64,000 bases of DNA from contig NZ_PYGC01000003.1 in the NCBI RefSeq assembly GCF_003014495.1, forward strand, positions 1-64,000, read 5' to 3'. Origin of the DNA: Prolixibacter denitrificans. GTDB taxonomy: Bacteria > Bacteroidota > Bacteroidia > Bacteroidales > Prolixibacteraceae. Below, in pieces: positions 56,745 through 64,000 of this stretch (positions are counted from its first letter, which is position 1; every line of letters starts with the position of its first letter). A model generated the notes under the pieces. The model saw only the letters and a program-made list of their open reading frames with translations, ran no database searches and had not been told where the DNA came from. Position numbers and translations under genes: made by a program.

Positions 56745-57353
56745 TTAAATGAATGTCTTTATGATGTCCTCCGTATTTAAAACGGTGGCGAATTCTTCGT
56801 TCAGGCTGGCCAGCGCCGTTTCATGCAGTGTCCTGGCCGAATAGTGCTTACCGTCGAAACCGGTTTTCGGAAACGTGGCAGTGGCATCGTTCACCACGTA
56901 GGTGTCGAAGCCGAGGTTGCCGGCCATGCGCACGGTCGTGGAAATACACTGATCGGTCGTGAGGCCAACCACTACCAACTGACGAATGCCTTCGTCGTGC
57001 AGGCGTTGCTCCAACCCGGTGCCAATAAAAGCGCTGTTGACCGTTTTCCCGATAACAGGCTCCCCTTCTTTCGGCTGCACCACCGTCTGAATGGCATTGC
57101 CGGGCTTTCCTTCAGCCAGCGGCGATTGCGGGTTGACCGAATTGTGTTTCACATGAATAACGGGAAAGCCGCGTTGGCGCCATACCTCCAACAACCGGGC
57201 TGCATTTTTCTCCGCGTCGGGATGATTGCGTTTGCTGCCCCAGTAAGTCGGGTGGTCAAATCCTTGTTGAATATCGACCAGCAACAAAGCTGGCTGTCCG
57301 TCGGGAATGAACGGCTGAAGCGGTTCGTTGGTTGATGCCTGCTTGTTCTCCAT
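56745..57353 (-). CDS. Isochorismatase-family cysteine hydrolase
   Basis: A 202-residue hydrolase of the isochorismatase/nicotinamidase fold. The catalytic triad is visible: Asp27 (LLLVDIQQGF), Lys103 (VIGKTVNSAF) and Cys136 (LTTDQCISTTVRMA). The cis-peptide GLTTD and the strand ARTLHETALASLNEEFA complete the fold. Substrates include nicotinamide, isochorismate and N-carbamoyl compounds; none can be chosen. It starts 6 bases after the methyltransferase stop, so the two are clearly cotranscribed. Confidence 0.88.
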   Translation of the reverse strand: MENKQASTNEPLQPFIPDGQPALLLVDIQQGFDHPTYWGSKRNHPDAEKNAARLLEVWRQRGFPVIHVKHNSVNPQSPLAEGKPGNAIQTVVQPKEGEPVIGKTVNSAFIGTGLEQRLHDEGIRQLVVVGLTTDQCISTTVRMAGNLGFDTYVVNDATATFPKTGFDGKHYSARTLHETALASLNEEFATVLNTEDIIKTFI

Positions 57354-57359
57354 GTTTCG

Positions 57360-58145
57360 TTATTTGGTATCGATGGTTTCGACCTTTTCTTTTATAGCCT
57401 TCACGCGGATGCGTTTGTAATCGATGTTCCATTTCCCGTCGACAAAACAGATCGGTTCAATCCGTTCCTGAACTTCGGCTTTGATGGCCCGGGCATCCTC
57501 ATCACTCACGCCATCGAAGAATTGCTTGCCAAACATCGCCATCCAGTCGGCAATGCCGGTCTCTGCATCCGCCAGTTCCGTGGGGCGGTCGAAATGTTCG
57601 GCCCTGGTTACCCGGAATCCGGCTTTTTCAAGCTCTGTGGCATACTCGCCAATCGTCGGGAAATACCAGAGTTGCTTCTCCGCCTGTTCGTGGTAACCGT
57701 GTTGGGCCAGTACCTTCCGAAGTGTTCCGACGATATTTTGCACATTGCCTTTTCCACCGAACTCGGCCACCAGGCGGCCGCCCGGTTTCAGGTTGCGGTA
57801 CATGCATTTAACGGCTCCCTCGTAATCGGTTACCCAGTGAAGCGCCGCATTCGAGAAGATGGCATCAAACCGTTGGTTGAACTCAAAATCGGACGCATTT
57901 CCCACCTCGAAATCGATGCTGGGATATTTGCTTCGTACGTCGGCGATCATTTCAGGCGAGTTATCCATTCCTACCACCCATGCAGCACTCTCTTTAATCT
58001 GACTGGTAAGCTGTCCCGAGCCGCATCCCACGTCGAGAATACGTTCATTTGCTTTGGGTTCCAGCCAGCTGAGGATTCCCTGGCCATATTGGTACACAAA
58101 TGCGTGCTTGTCGTTGTATAATTCAGGATTCCAGTCTTTTGCCAT
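57360..58145 (-). CDS. Class I SAM-dependent methyltransferase, trans-aconitate type
   Basis: A methyltransferase of about 261 residues, starting MAKDWNPELYNDKHAFVYQY (58,145). The open frame upstream crosses a palindrome and is rejected. The AdoMet site is ILDVGCGSGQLTSQI, then VVGMDNSPEMI, with FDAIFSNAALHWV as the fourth motif. This pattern, with W-x-x-x-x-Y at the start and ALHWV, is that of trans-aconitate methyltransferase-like enzymes. The true acceptor is not known. It is first of a leftward trio. A dispersed palindrome lies 20 bases upstream of the start, within the leader. Confidence 0.85.
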   Translation of the reverse strand: MAKDWNPELYNDKHAFVYQYGQGILSWLEPKANERILDVGCGSGQLTSQIKESAAWVVGMDNSPEMIADVRSKYPSIDFEVGNASDFEFNQRFDAIFSNAALHWVTDYEGAVKCMYRNLKPGGRLVAEFGGKGNVQNIVGTLRKVLAQHGYHEQAEKQLWYFPTIGEYATELEKAGFRVTRAEHFDRPTELADAETGIADWMAMFGKQFFDGVSDEDARAIKAEVQERIEPICFVDGKWNIDYKRIRVKAIKEKVETIDTK

Positions 58146-58164
58146 GTTGTTATATCCCGTTACT

Positions 58165-58192
58165 GTAGAGACGTAGCATGCTACGTCTCTAC
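58165..58192. repeat. Dispersed palindrome (core TAGCATGCTA)
   Basis: A perfect 28-bp palindrome with arms GTAGAGACG / CGTCTCTAC around TAGCATGCTA, 20 bases upstream of the methyltransferase start. It would lie in the 5' leader of that message. Confidence 0.85.
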
Positions 58193-58400
58193 CACCACCT
58201 AAACAAATAAGCACGCATTGGGTTGAGAGTTTTTGTACTTGCCGGTTATTTACCACCTGTTTTCGTCCGTCAGTCGTTCGACATTTTCCTGGTGTAGATG
58301 TTTTTACCCAATGAAACCGGGCGTTATTTGTCATAATTCTACGGATTTTCGCCGGTGACACAGTTTAATGAATACTCCCGAATACTCCCAAGGTTAACAA

Positions 58401-58673
58401 CAAAAGGAATGTCTTTTCCCACAAAAGGAACTCCTTTAACAACAAAAGGAACGTCTTTTCCCACAAAAGGAAGACCTTTAACTACAAAAGGAACGTCCTT
58501 TCCCACAAAAGGAAGACCTTTAACTGCAAAAGGAACGTCCTTTCCCGCAAAAGGAAGACCTTTAACTGCAAAAGGAACCCGTTAAACGTGAAAAGGAAGG
58601 CATGGATCGCCAAAAGAGTCAGCTATAATACCAAAAGAATGTCGTTGAATGACAAAAGAGAGCAGTTAAATTT
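58401..58673. repeat. Thirteen-unit 21-bp A-tract array
   Basis: CAAAAGG or a close relative recurs at 58,401, 58,422, 58,443 and so on to 58,653, exactly every 21 bp for 13 units. The early units alternate (AACGTCCTTTCCC and AAGACCTTTAACT types, a 42-bp super-period), and several form small hairpins (AAAGGA-ACG-TCCTTT). The last four units have drifted but keep the phase. An open frame across it is a by-product of the 21-bp period. The spacing equals two helical turns, so the phased A-tracts should bend the DNA. Confidence 0.85.
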
Positions 58674-58716
58674 AAGATGAACCCGAGCAAATAGCAAAAC
58701 AGACAGGGGCATTGAG

Positions 58717-58749
58717 CCGTAAAGACGCCCGAGTCGGGCGTCTTTACGG
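58717..58749. repeat. Dispersed palindrome (core CCCGA/TCGGG, variant arm)
   Basis: Perfect 16-bp arms CCGTAAAGACGCCCGA / TCGGGCGTCTTTACGG around one G. The outer arms are GTAAAGACG/CGTCTTTAC, a paired change from GTAGAGACG/CGTCTCTAC. It shares its core with the copy at 59,247. Confidence 0.85.
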
Positions 58750-58860
58750 GCGCATTGATGGTGAATAATTGTCTGAACCTGGATTACGCAGATTAACCAG
58801 ATTACACAGATGGGGGCGGCGGCGGTGTTTGATGGGTGAATCATTAGGGGAATGTTTTTT

Positions 58861-59164
58861 GAGGCGCAAGGCGTTGCGGCTCTGCGGTGCGTTGTTCATG
58901 GGTGTCAATAAATTGAAATTAACGGAAACGTTGTTGGGTGTAGCGCGTTCATCATCCGGGAAATCCATTAATCTGCATAATCCGGGTTCTGACGGTTTTT
59001 GAGACGCAAAGCATTGCGTCTCTACGGCGTGTTGTTCACGGGTGTCAATTAATTAAAATTACCGAAAACGTTTTTGGGTGTAGCGCGTTCATCATCCGGG
59101 TAATCCATTAATCTGCGGTTTCCGGGTTCTGACGGTTTTTTGAGACGTAGCATGCTACGTCTAC
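58861..59164. repeat. Tandem 140-bp duplication, palindrome plus spacer
   Basis: Two tandem copies of a unit made of a palindrome and a spacer of about 115 bp. Palindromes are at 58,861-58,885 (worn, GAGGCGCAA/TTGCGGCTC), 59,001-59,025 (GAGACGCAA/TTGCGTCTC) and 59,142-59,164 (GAGACGTAGC/GCTACGTC, one dinucleotide short). Spacers 58,886-59,000 and 59,026-59,141 are clearly homologous (GTGTAGCGCGTTCATCATCC in both). An inverted copy of part of the spacer is at about 58,769-58,810. No gene lies in 58,146-59,354. Confidence 0.75.
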
Positions 59165-59186
59165 GAGCACATTAATGGGGGTTTTT

Positions 59187-59211
59187 GAGACGCAAGGCAT
59201 TGCGTCTCTAC
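59187..59211. repeat. Dispersed palindrome (core GCAAGGCATTGC)
   Basis: GAGACGCAA / TTGCGTCTC around GGCA, followed by TAC. It is one of three copies with the GCAA/TTGC core in the window. Confidence 0.8.
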
Positions 59212-59246
59212 GTGCGCGTTGATGGAGGGCGGGATGAGGGCACCGG

Positions 59247-59279
59247 CGGTAGAGACGCCCGAGTCGGGCGTCTCTACCG
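59247..59279. repeat. Dispersed palindrome (core CCCGA/TCGGG)
   Basis: Perfect 16-bp arms CGGTAGAGACGCCCGA / TCGGGCGTCTCTACCG around one G, 43 bases ahead of the nudC promoter. It has the same core as the copy at 58,717 but the standard outer arms. Confidence 0.85.
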
Positions 59280-59321
59280 TTAAAAATCGTCAATGCGTCC
59301 ACACCCAACGTTATTCTGGTT

Positions 59322-59329
59322 ATCTTTGC
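59322..59329 (+). promoter_or_regulatory. -7 promoter element of nudC
   Basis: TATCTTTG matches TAnnTTTG and lies 25 bases ahead of the nudC start, giving a very short leader. No clear -33 element was recognised. Confidence 0.5.
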
Positions 59330-59354
59330 CGATGATATTTCAACCGTTTGCCTC

Positions 59355-60221
59355 ATGATTCAGGATATTTTTCCCCACCGTTTCGACAATCAATACCGCG
59401 CTGAACAACACATCGGAGACGAGGACATTGTGCTTTGTTACCGGGACAACACGTTGTTGCTGAAAACCGACGGGGAGACATTCGGGCTACCGCGAAAGAA
59501 GGATTTCCCGGAGATTTCGGAGCAGACGGAAAGCACGTTCCTGTTTTCGCTGAACGATGTTTCGTGCTTCCTGGTGTGGGATGAGCTGGCCGCGAAGGAA
59601 CCGGATTTTGCTTACCAGGAAATCAGTTTCTTCCGGACGATTGAACAGCCGGAAATCGCGTGGGTGAGCATTGCGGGGTTACACCTGGTGAACTGGTACA
59701 CGCAGAACCGTTTTTGCGGGAAATGCGGGAGCCGGACCGAACACAAGTCCAACGAACGGGCGCTGGTGTGTCCGAATTGCCATACCACCGTTTATCCCAA
59801 AATTTCGCCGGCCATTATTGTGGCCATTGTGAGCGGCGATAAACTGCTGCTGGCGCGCAATGCGAATTTCCGCGGCAACTGGTTTTCGCTGATTGCCGGG
59901 TACGTGGATGTGGGCGAAACGCTCGAGGAGGCGTTGGCACGCGAGGTGAAAGAAGAGGTGGGCCTCGATGTGACAAACATTCAGTATTACAAGAGCCAGC
60001 CCTGGCCGCTGTCGGGTTCGATGATGATTGGTTTTGTGGCGGAGGCCGACGAACACCAGCCCATCCGCGTCGACGGCAACGAGATTGTGGAAGCCGCCTG
60101 GTTCTCCCGTGGTAACCTGCCCAACCACTCCTCCACCATCAGCATTGCCGGCGAGATGATCGCCCAATTCGAGAAAGGCGAACTGCAGGGATGCGGAGCT
60201 GTGAAGAAGGTTAGCGTTTGA
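59355..60221 (+). CDS. nudC: NAD+ diphosphatase / NADH pyrophosphatase
   Basis: A 288-residue NudC-type Nudix hydrolase. A zinc ribbon (CGKCGSRTEHK and CPNCHTTVYP) precedes the Nudix box GYVDVGETLEEALAREVKEE followed by VGL. After that comes SQPWPLSGS, the motif that marks NudC among Nudix proteins. It hydrolyses NADH and can remove NAD caps from RNA 5' ends. Family length and domain order are complete. It is a single gene with its own -7 element. It is followed by a short gap at the boundary of an AT-rich island. Confidence 0.93.
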   Translation: MIQDIFPHRFDNQYRAEQHIGDEDIVLCYRDNTLLLKTDGETFGLPRKKDFPEISEQTESTFLFSLNDVSCFLVWDELAAKEPDFAYQEISFFRTIEQPEIAWVSIAGLHLVNWYTQNRFCGKCGSRTEHKSNERALVCPNCHTTVYPKISPAIIVAIVSGDKLLLARNANFRGNWFSLIAGYVDVGETLEEALAREVKEEVGLDVTNIQYYKSQPWPLSGSMMIGFVAEADEHQPIRVDGNEIVEAAWFSRGNLPNHSSTISIAGEMIAQFEKGELQGCGAVKKVSV

Positions 60222-60458
60222 TGAGGTTGCTGTAACAGTTTGGCTATGTGGAGTGCAGGAACTGAGGAAATTCAATTTCAAACTGCGCAGAGCCAACTCG
60301 TTTATTCAGATTTTCATTTTTATAGCCAAATCGTCAAAGACGAATTGGCGGTGTTCCAACAGAGAGCTGCGCTTGAATTACCCATGAACTTATACTACGT
60401 ATACCTTTTGTTAGGCGATGTATTTTGACGAAGGCGCCGATAAATTATTTTTTACATT

Positions 60459-61790
60459 TTACAAATCAGACAGGTCATAATTATGTTGAAATATTTCGTC
60501 AGAATCATCAAAATCATTTTCAAATTGTTGTCTTGCTGCAATGAGTGAAAATAGTTCATTTGCAGATATCTGCACAGAACCTACGGCTTTGGTTTGTTTT
60601 TCTTTGCTAAATTTCAATTCCATATATGCTTTTTGAAATGGGTTACTGAAAAAATATTCTTTTGAATCAGCATTTACTCTCAGTACCTCTTCTCTATCAA
60701 TGGATGTTAGATGATTCAAATATGTTGTTAAGGTATTTGATGGGTAATCGTGTATGTCATTTCGCAACTCATCTAATATTTCTTCACTACTTACTTCACT
60801 TTTGTTAAGTCTGATAATAGCTTTTAAAATCTCTTTTGTTCCATATTTACTCTTTTTAGATGTTTTAGTCGCTTTTTCGTAAGCTGATTTAAGAGTTGCA
60901 TATTTTTGGTTCAAATAATCCTCAATTGATAAATCTAAATCTGTCTCTAGAAATTTATGTCTACTTTCTGCAGTTTCGTAAATATTATTATTAGTACACA
61001 TTGAAAGGCAAAGTTGATGGCATATAGCCCCTAAACCATTTGAATATGCAATAATTTTATTTTTCAAATATTTAGGAAAATGAACATTTAAAAGCTTTTC
61101 TCCCTTTGTTATAATATTTTCAAGTTCTTTAGGGGACATAAGAGGGACAAATATTTCTGAAATTCTTTCGCTCATTTCATTGTCGTACTCAACTATCTCT
61201 TTGCCTGTGCCAACCGCACCTATTGCAATAATCTTAGTAGTTTTGTATACTTGGGAAGTATCCATGAAAACTTTCATTATTTGCGCTAACCTCTGCTTAT
61301 GTTCTTTACCTACTTTGTGAAAGTCTTCAATTTTCCAGCAAGCATTAGATTCACCAATAAATTCAGCTAATCTTTTATCTGTTAATTGTAAAGGTACAAC
61401 TCGTGTATATTTTTCTCCTTTTTGAACCTTTGATGCTGCCCTAATTTCTGCATATACAGATTTCAAACTAGCTGAAATCTCAGAGCCATTCGTGTTAGAT
61501 ACTTCTGATATGTAATATTTATCTAACGCATCAAAAGCTTCTAGCTTTAGTTGGTCAATTGTTGTCCCCTTTGTACACTGAGATTCAATAACTTCAGAAT
61601 AAAGCTGATTTAATTTGTTATTTATTAGTGTTGTTTTCCCCGAACCGCTAAATCCAAAGATTACTAATTGTCTGCCGGGAGTTCTAATGGAATCAACTAA
61701 TTGCTTATTGACCTGCTCTCTGTCAACAAAGGTTAGCTCAGCGGGTTGCGAGGGAGTAAAAACACTATATGTTTCATAATTCTTTCTCAT
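60459..61790 (-). CDS. AT-rich P-loop ATPase, candidate defence gene
   Basis: A 443-residue ATPase. The Walker A site is in FGFSGSGKTTLINNKLNQ (residues about 46-53). A conserved acidic stretch ACWKIEDFHKVG at about 150 may be the Walker B region, and IIAIGAVGTGKEI a sensor segment. GLGAICHQLCLSMC recalls helical lid regions of STAND/AAA-type ATPases. The C-terminal third (KSKYGTKEILKAII, SSEEILDEL, TYLNHLTSIDRE) looks like winged-helix segments. I do not recognise a named family. It is AT-rich and lies downstream of a Ser/Thr kinase gene on the same strand, 275 bases apart, a pairing suggestive of a defence module. Confidence 0.65.
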   Translation of the reverse strand: MRKNYETYSVFTPSQPAELTFVDREQVNKQLVDSIRTPGRQLVIFGFSGSGKTTLINNKLNQLYSEVIESQCTKGTTIDQLKLEAFDALDKYYISEVSNTNGSEISASLKSVYAEIRAASKVQKGEKYTRVVPLQLTDKRLAEFIGESNACWKIEDFHKVGKEHKQRLAQIMKVFMDTSQVYKTTKIIAIGAVGTGKEIVEYDNEMSERISEIFVPLMSPKELENIITKGEKLLNVHFPKYLKNKIIAYSNGLGAICHQLCLSMCTNNNIYETAESRHKFLETDLDLSIEDYLNQKYATLKSAYEKATKTSKKSKYGTKEILKAIIRLNKSEVSSEEILDELRNDIHDYPSNTLTTYLNHLTSIDREEVLRVNADSKEYFFSNPFQKAYMELKFSKEKQTKAVGSVQISANELFSLIAARQQFENDFDDSDEIFQHNYDLSDL

Positions 61791-62065
61791 GGCTCATTGT
61801 TTTTGTATTGTCTCTTTTCCTTTTTTGCCTGTGAATATTTTAAGCTCCAATTAACATATTGCTTAATCGCCAAGTGTATAGCAAAGCAGTAGATTACGGC
61901 TTCAATATTTTCAAACCGCAAGAAGATCTGAAGCAGATTACATCTCTTGATTTTATTACTATTTCGCCTATTTTACATATCCAAAGCTATTAATCTGCAA
62001 ATTGAAAACAATCTATCGGGACCTTTCGAATATATCCCTCTTCTGTTTCTATAACCACAATTGTT

Positions 62066-63343
62066 CTATTTCTCCAATTTCATTCTAAATGATTCTATTG
62101 ATAACCTAAATAAATGTTTGATTTCTGTTAATGCTGTCTCTGTGAATCCTTCAACGTCGGCAACTGAACCATTGTAGTATGTATGAAATTCGTCATTATC
62201 TATTTTATACATTAAAGCTATCTCGCTCAAAGTAGCTTCAATTTTATGATGGAGAACCACAACTGGTTTCGGTATTTCTGGTCGATGGATACCGAAATGA
62301 ACTTTATGTATAAGGTCTGTTTCTTGAAATCCACTGCTGCCATATGCTACTAAACCAGCTTGAGATAAATATTTACTGAATTCACCACTCAGTTTCTCTG
62401 TCAGTTTTGATATTTTGTTACTTATCTCAGTTCTATAAGCAACATCAGAGTTCTCAATTGTGGCCCTGAGATTCTCGATGTCATTAATAAATTCATCACC
62501 TTCATTTTCATTTGGGTCAATATTCATAATCGCATTTCTTAAGGATTCACAGTTTTGAAAACGAAGTTCTAACCTAGGTTGAAAACCTACATAAAATATT
62601 CGTTTCAGCTTACTCCATCTTAAATCAGATAATGTGTCCTCTGTGAAAATACTAAGGTTTCTTTCATGAGGTAATTTACCTTCAAAATCCTGGAGTTGTC
62701 TTGGTGCAACTCCCGTTAGCACATAAAAAAGAACACCTAAAAGCATTGTTAGATCTGTTGCTTGTGCCTTAATTGAACTGCCTGCGCTTAATTCAGGCAT
62801 TCTCAAAAAACGATTACCCAATTCTTGACCTAGTTTGCTTTTAAAATCCTCTTCATCGAAATATGCTAAACCAAAATCAACCAGAACAGGATTATTTATA
62901 TTTTGATTTAGAAGGATAATATTGTCAGGCTTTATATCTCTATGAAGCACATTTAACTTATGAAAACTATTTAAGGCATCAATTAATTCCAACGTAACAC
63001 AAATAGCATCATCTAAACATAAATTCCCATTTCTTTGAATAAATTCAGTTAATGTTGGACCTTCAATCCATTGCATTATAACCCAAAGTTTTTCCGATGC
63101 GTCTTGCCAAGAATTTACATTATGCTCAATAACCTTTGGAGTATACTTACCATCAAGCATCAACAGAACATTCGTTTCTCTGTGGAATCTAAATCTTCTT
63201 TCGGTTGACTTCAAATGCTCAGGATGTAATTCTTTTAAAGCACCAACACTTTCATTATTGATGTTAATAACCTTTCTTATCGAACCTTGTCCACCCGAAA
63301 AAACTTTATCATCTTTAATTTTCCAATTTTCTTCCCAATTCAT
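62066..63343 (-). CDS. Hanks-type Ser/Thr protein kinase
   Basis: A 425-residue protein kinase. The glycine loop is FSGGQGSIRKV, the ATP-anchoring Lys is in VGALKELHPEH, the catalytic loop HRDIKPDNII and the metal loop DFGLAYFDEE. The kinase domain fills about residues 10-275. The remaining 150 residues form an unrecognised domain beginning with a charged helix (NKISKLTEKLSGEFSKYL) and ending FRLSIESFRMKLEK. No membrane helix or PASTA repeats are visible, so it is soluble and not a cell-wall sensor. It is AT-rich like the ATPase gene downstream. Soluble kinases of this type are known in phage-defence systems; here that is inferred. Confidence 0.82.
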   Translation of the reverse strand: MNWEENWKIKDDKVFSGGQGSIRKVININNESVGALKELHPEHLKSTERRFRFHRETNVLLMLDGKYTPKVIEHNVNSWQDASEKLWVIMQWIEGPTLTEFIQRNGNLCLDDAICVTLELIDALNSFHKLNVLHRDIKPDNIILLNQNINNPVLVDFGLAYFDEEDFKSKLGQELGNRFLRMPELSAGSSIKAQATDLTMLLGVLFYVLTGVAPRQLQDFEGKLPHERNLSIFTEDTLSDLRWSKLKRIFYVGFQPRLELRFQNCESLRNAIMNIDPNENEGDEFINDIENLRATIENSDVAYRTEISNKISKLTEKLSGEFSKYLSQAGLVAYGSSGFQETDLIHKVHFGIHRPEIPKPVVVLHHKIEATLSEIALMYKIDNDEFHTYYNGSVADVEGFTETALTEIKHLFRLSIESFRMKLEK

Positions 63344-63443
63344 TTTCTGTCTTCATGTTGTTGGATTTTATGGTGCATCCAAGTTAACAAAATCTTTTCG
63401 GTTTTCGATGGATGGAGTTTTGGAGTGGTGAGATGGTTGGCGT

Positions 63444-64000
63444 TTACGATTGACGATTCTTCGGAGCCGTTTGATAGATAACGGGCATTTGTCCCTTCCA
63501 CTTACTCCATACGTCATTGTTGGTAATCAGTTCAGCCATAAAATGACCGACATTGATCCGGCTGACCGTTCCGGCATTAAAAATCGCACTTCGTGTGGGT
63601 GAAGGATGAACCTCGTATCCGGTGACCTGGTCTTCGTTTACCAAACCATCGGGACGAACCGCTACCCACTCGATGAAACTGTTTATTTGCCCCATCTTCG
63701 TCCGTAAATAATCGGCTGCCTTTTCATTATCGACATGTGGAGGTAACAATAACCGGAGGATGGCGATGACCAACCGTTGCCCCATCGAAACGGGTTCGTT
63801 TAAGTCGCGGTTCCGGTTGCCGGTCGTGTTCATCAATACAAATTTCACGGGCTTACCCGGTGCGTTCTTTTCAATGGCATGACAAAGGAGGATGACAGCG
63901 TCGGTCACCAGTCGTCGGGGTTTTCCGTATATCCCTTTCCAATTCGGATGATGGCCTAAACACGAAGCGACGGCATCACAATCGCGGATGTATCCGGCCA
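63444..64000 (-). CDS. NmrA-like NAD(P)-binding protein, 5' end outside window
   Basis: The reading frame is open from the window edge to the stop at 63,444 (about 185 residues seen). The visible part includes GYIRDCDAVASCLG, FVLMNTTGNRNRD, EKAADYLRTK and IEWVAVRPDGLVNED, typical of the second half of NmrA-like or SDR-type NAD(P)-binding proteins, where the Y-x3-K is replaced. The N-terminal glycine motif lies beyond the window. A GTG at 63,908 is not the true start because the homology continues upstream. The family uses NAD(P)H for redox sensing or sugar and flavin chemistry; function is open. Confidence 0.7.
   Translation of the reverse strand, partial: AGYIRDCDAVASCLGHHPNWKGIYGKPRRLVTDAVILLCHAIEKNAPGKPVKFVLMNTTGNRNRDLNEPVSMGQRLVIAILRLLLPPHVDNEKAADYLRTKMGQINSFIEWVAVRPDGLVNEDQVTGYEVHPSPTRSAIFNAGTVSRINVGHFMAELITNNDVWSKWKGQMPVIYQTAPKNRQS

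Noticed and set aside
58355-58585. Plus-strand open frame with a T-K-G repeat
   Set aside because: It is produced by the 21-bp repeat period and stops while the repeat goes on, so the DNA period and not the peptide is kept.
58401-58673. CRISPR array
   Set aside because: Units are 21 bp without unique spacers, and no cas gene is present; the same reasoning rejects the 41-bp array at 22.2 kb.
60400-60425. Integron attC-like site (GTTAGGC)
   Set aside because: Only one half of the consensus is visible, with no partner box at the right distance and no integrase gene.
60240-60428. 62-codon plus-strand frame after nudC
   Set aside because: It sits in a gap with an inverted repeat (TTTGGCTAT/ATAGCCAAA), has no recognisable domain, and the ending NLYYVYLL is too short to claim a GIY-YIG remnant.

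Overview
The window comes from a member of the Bacteroidota. The evidence is a complete SusC/SusD pair with an ECF sigma factor and a FecR-type anti-sigma factor, an STN-domain TonB-dependent receptor, many lipoproteins with short lipoboxes, TAnnTTTG-type -7 promoter elements, and intergenic repeats typical of the group. The mix of sulfatase, GH2 enzymes and an FGE-type maturase suggests a marine or sediment glycan degrader, perhaps near the Marinilabiliales/Prolixibacteraceae. That placement is an inference. No rRNA, tRNA or CRISPR array was seen.

Layout. 0.2-2.6 kb: a CPBP protease, a small exported protein and a DUF898 membrane protein. 3.07-4.31 kb: an IS110-family element with a frameshifted transposase and a leader that looks like a bridge-RNA gene; it has split a dispersed intergenic repeat. 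4.5-12.8 kb: an orphan histidine kinase, then a three-gene sugar cluster (exo-glucosaminidase-like GH2, FucP-like transporter, second GH2). 13.2-20.0 kb: small housekeeping and stress genes (NTF2-like proteins, a quinone-reductase-like MDR, AraC regulator, Bax inhibitor-1, RDD protein). 20.1-21.8 kb: an AT-rich pair, a DUF4062 protein and a membrane protein, possibly a defence module. 22.0-25.1 kb: repeat arrays, a GT2 glycosyltransferase and an acyltransferase. 25.2-38.6 kb: a polysaccharide utilization locus read leftwards: ECF sigma, FecR, SusC, SusD, secreted beta-galactosidase, GDPD and S1 sulfatase. The matching formylglycine-generating enzyme lies at 51.2 kb. 38.8-48.3 kb: a CPA2 antiporter, a thioredoxin, and an RND efflux operon (tetR-tolC-MFP-RND-PII-like) with two matching inverted repeats upstream of tetR. 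48.5-53.3 kb: a rightward run of a TIM-barrel lipoprotein, a pentapeptide-repeat protein, a metallo-beta-lactamase-fold protein, the FGE and MarC. 53.4-55.6 kb: a fluoride-response operon (fluoride riboswitch, crcB, DUF190, enolase) whose crcB reading frame is broken twice. 56.1-60.2 kb: carbonic anhydrase, isochorismatase-like hydrolase, methyltransferase, a dense repeat region and nudC. 60.5-63.3 kb: an AT-rich pair, a Ser/Thr kinase and a P-loop ATPase, a second candidate defence module. The window ends inside an NmrA-like NAD(P)-binding protein.

The intergenic DNA is unusually structured. At least eleven palindromes share an outer GTAGAGACG/CGTCTCTAC stem but have different, internally compensated cores. 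A 13-unit, exactly 21-bp array of A-tracts lies at 58.4 kb. A 41-bp hairpin array lies at 22.2 kb, and two related loci at 2.8 and 22.0 kb carry matching 21-bp triplets. The strongest candidates for follow-up are the IS110 leader, whose sequence matches its own target flanks, the fluoride riboswitch in front of a broken crcB, the palindrome family, and the two AT-rich candidate defence modules.
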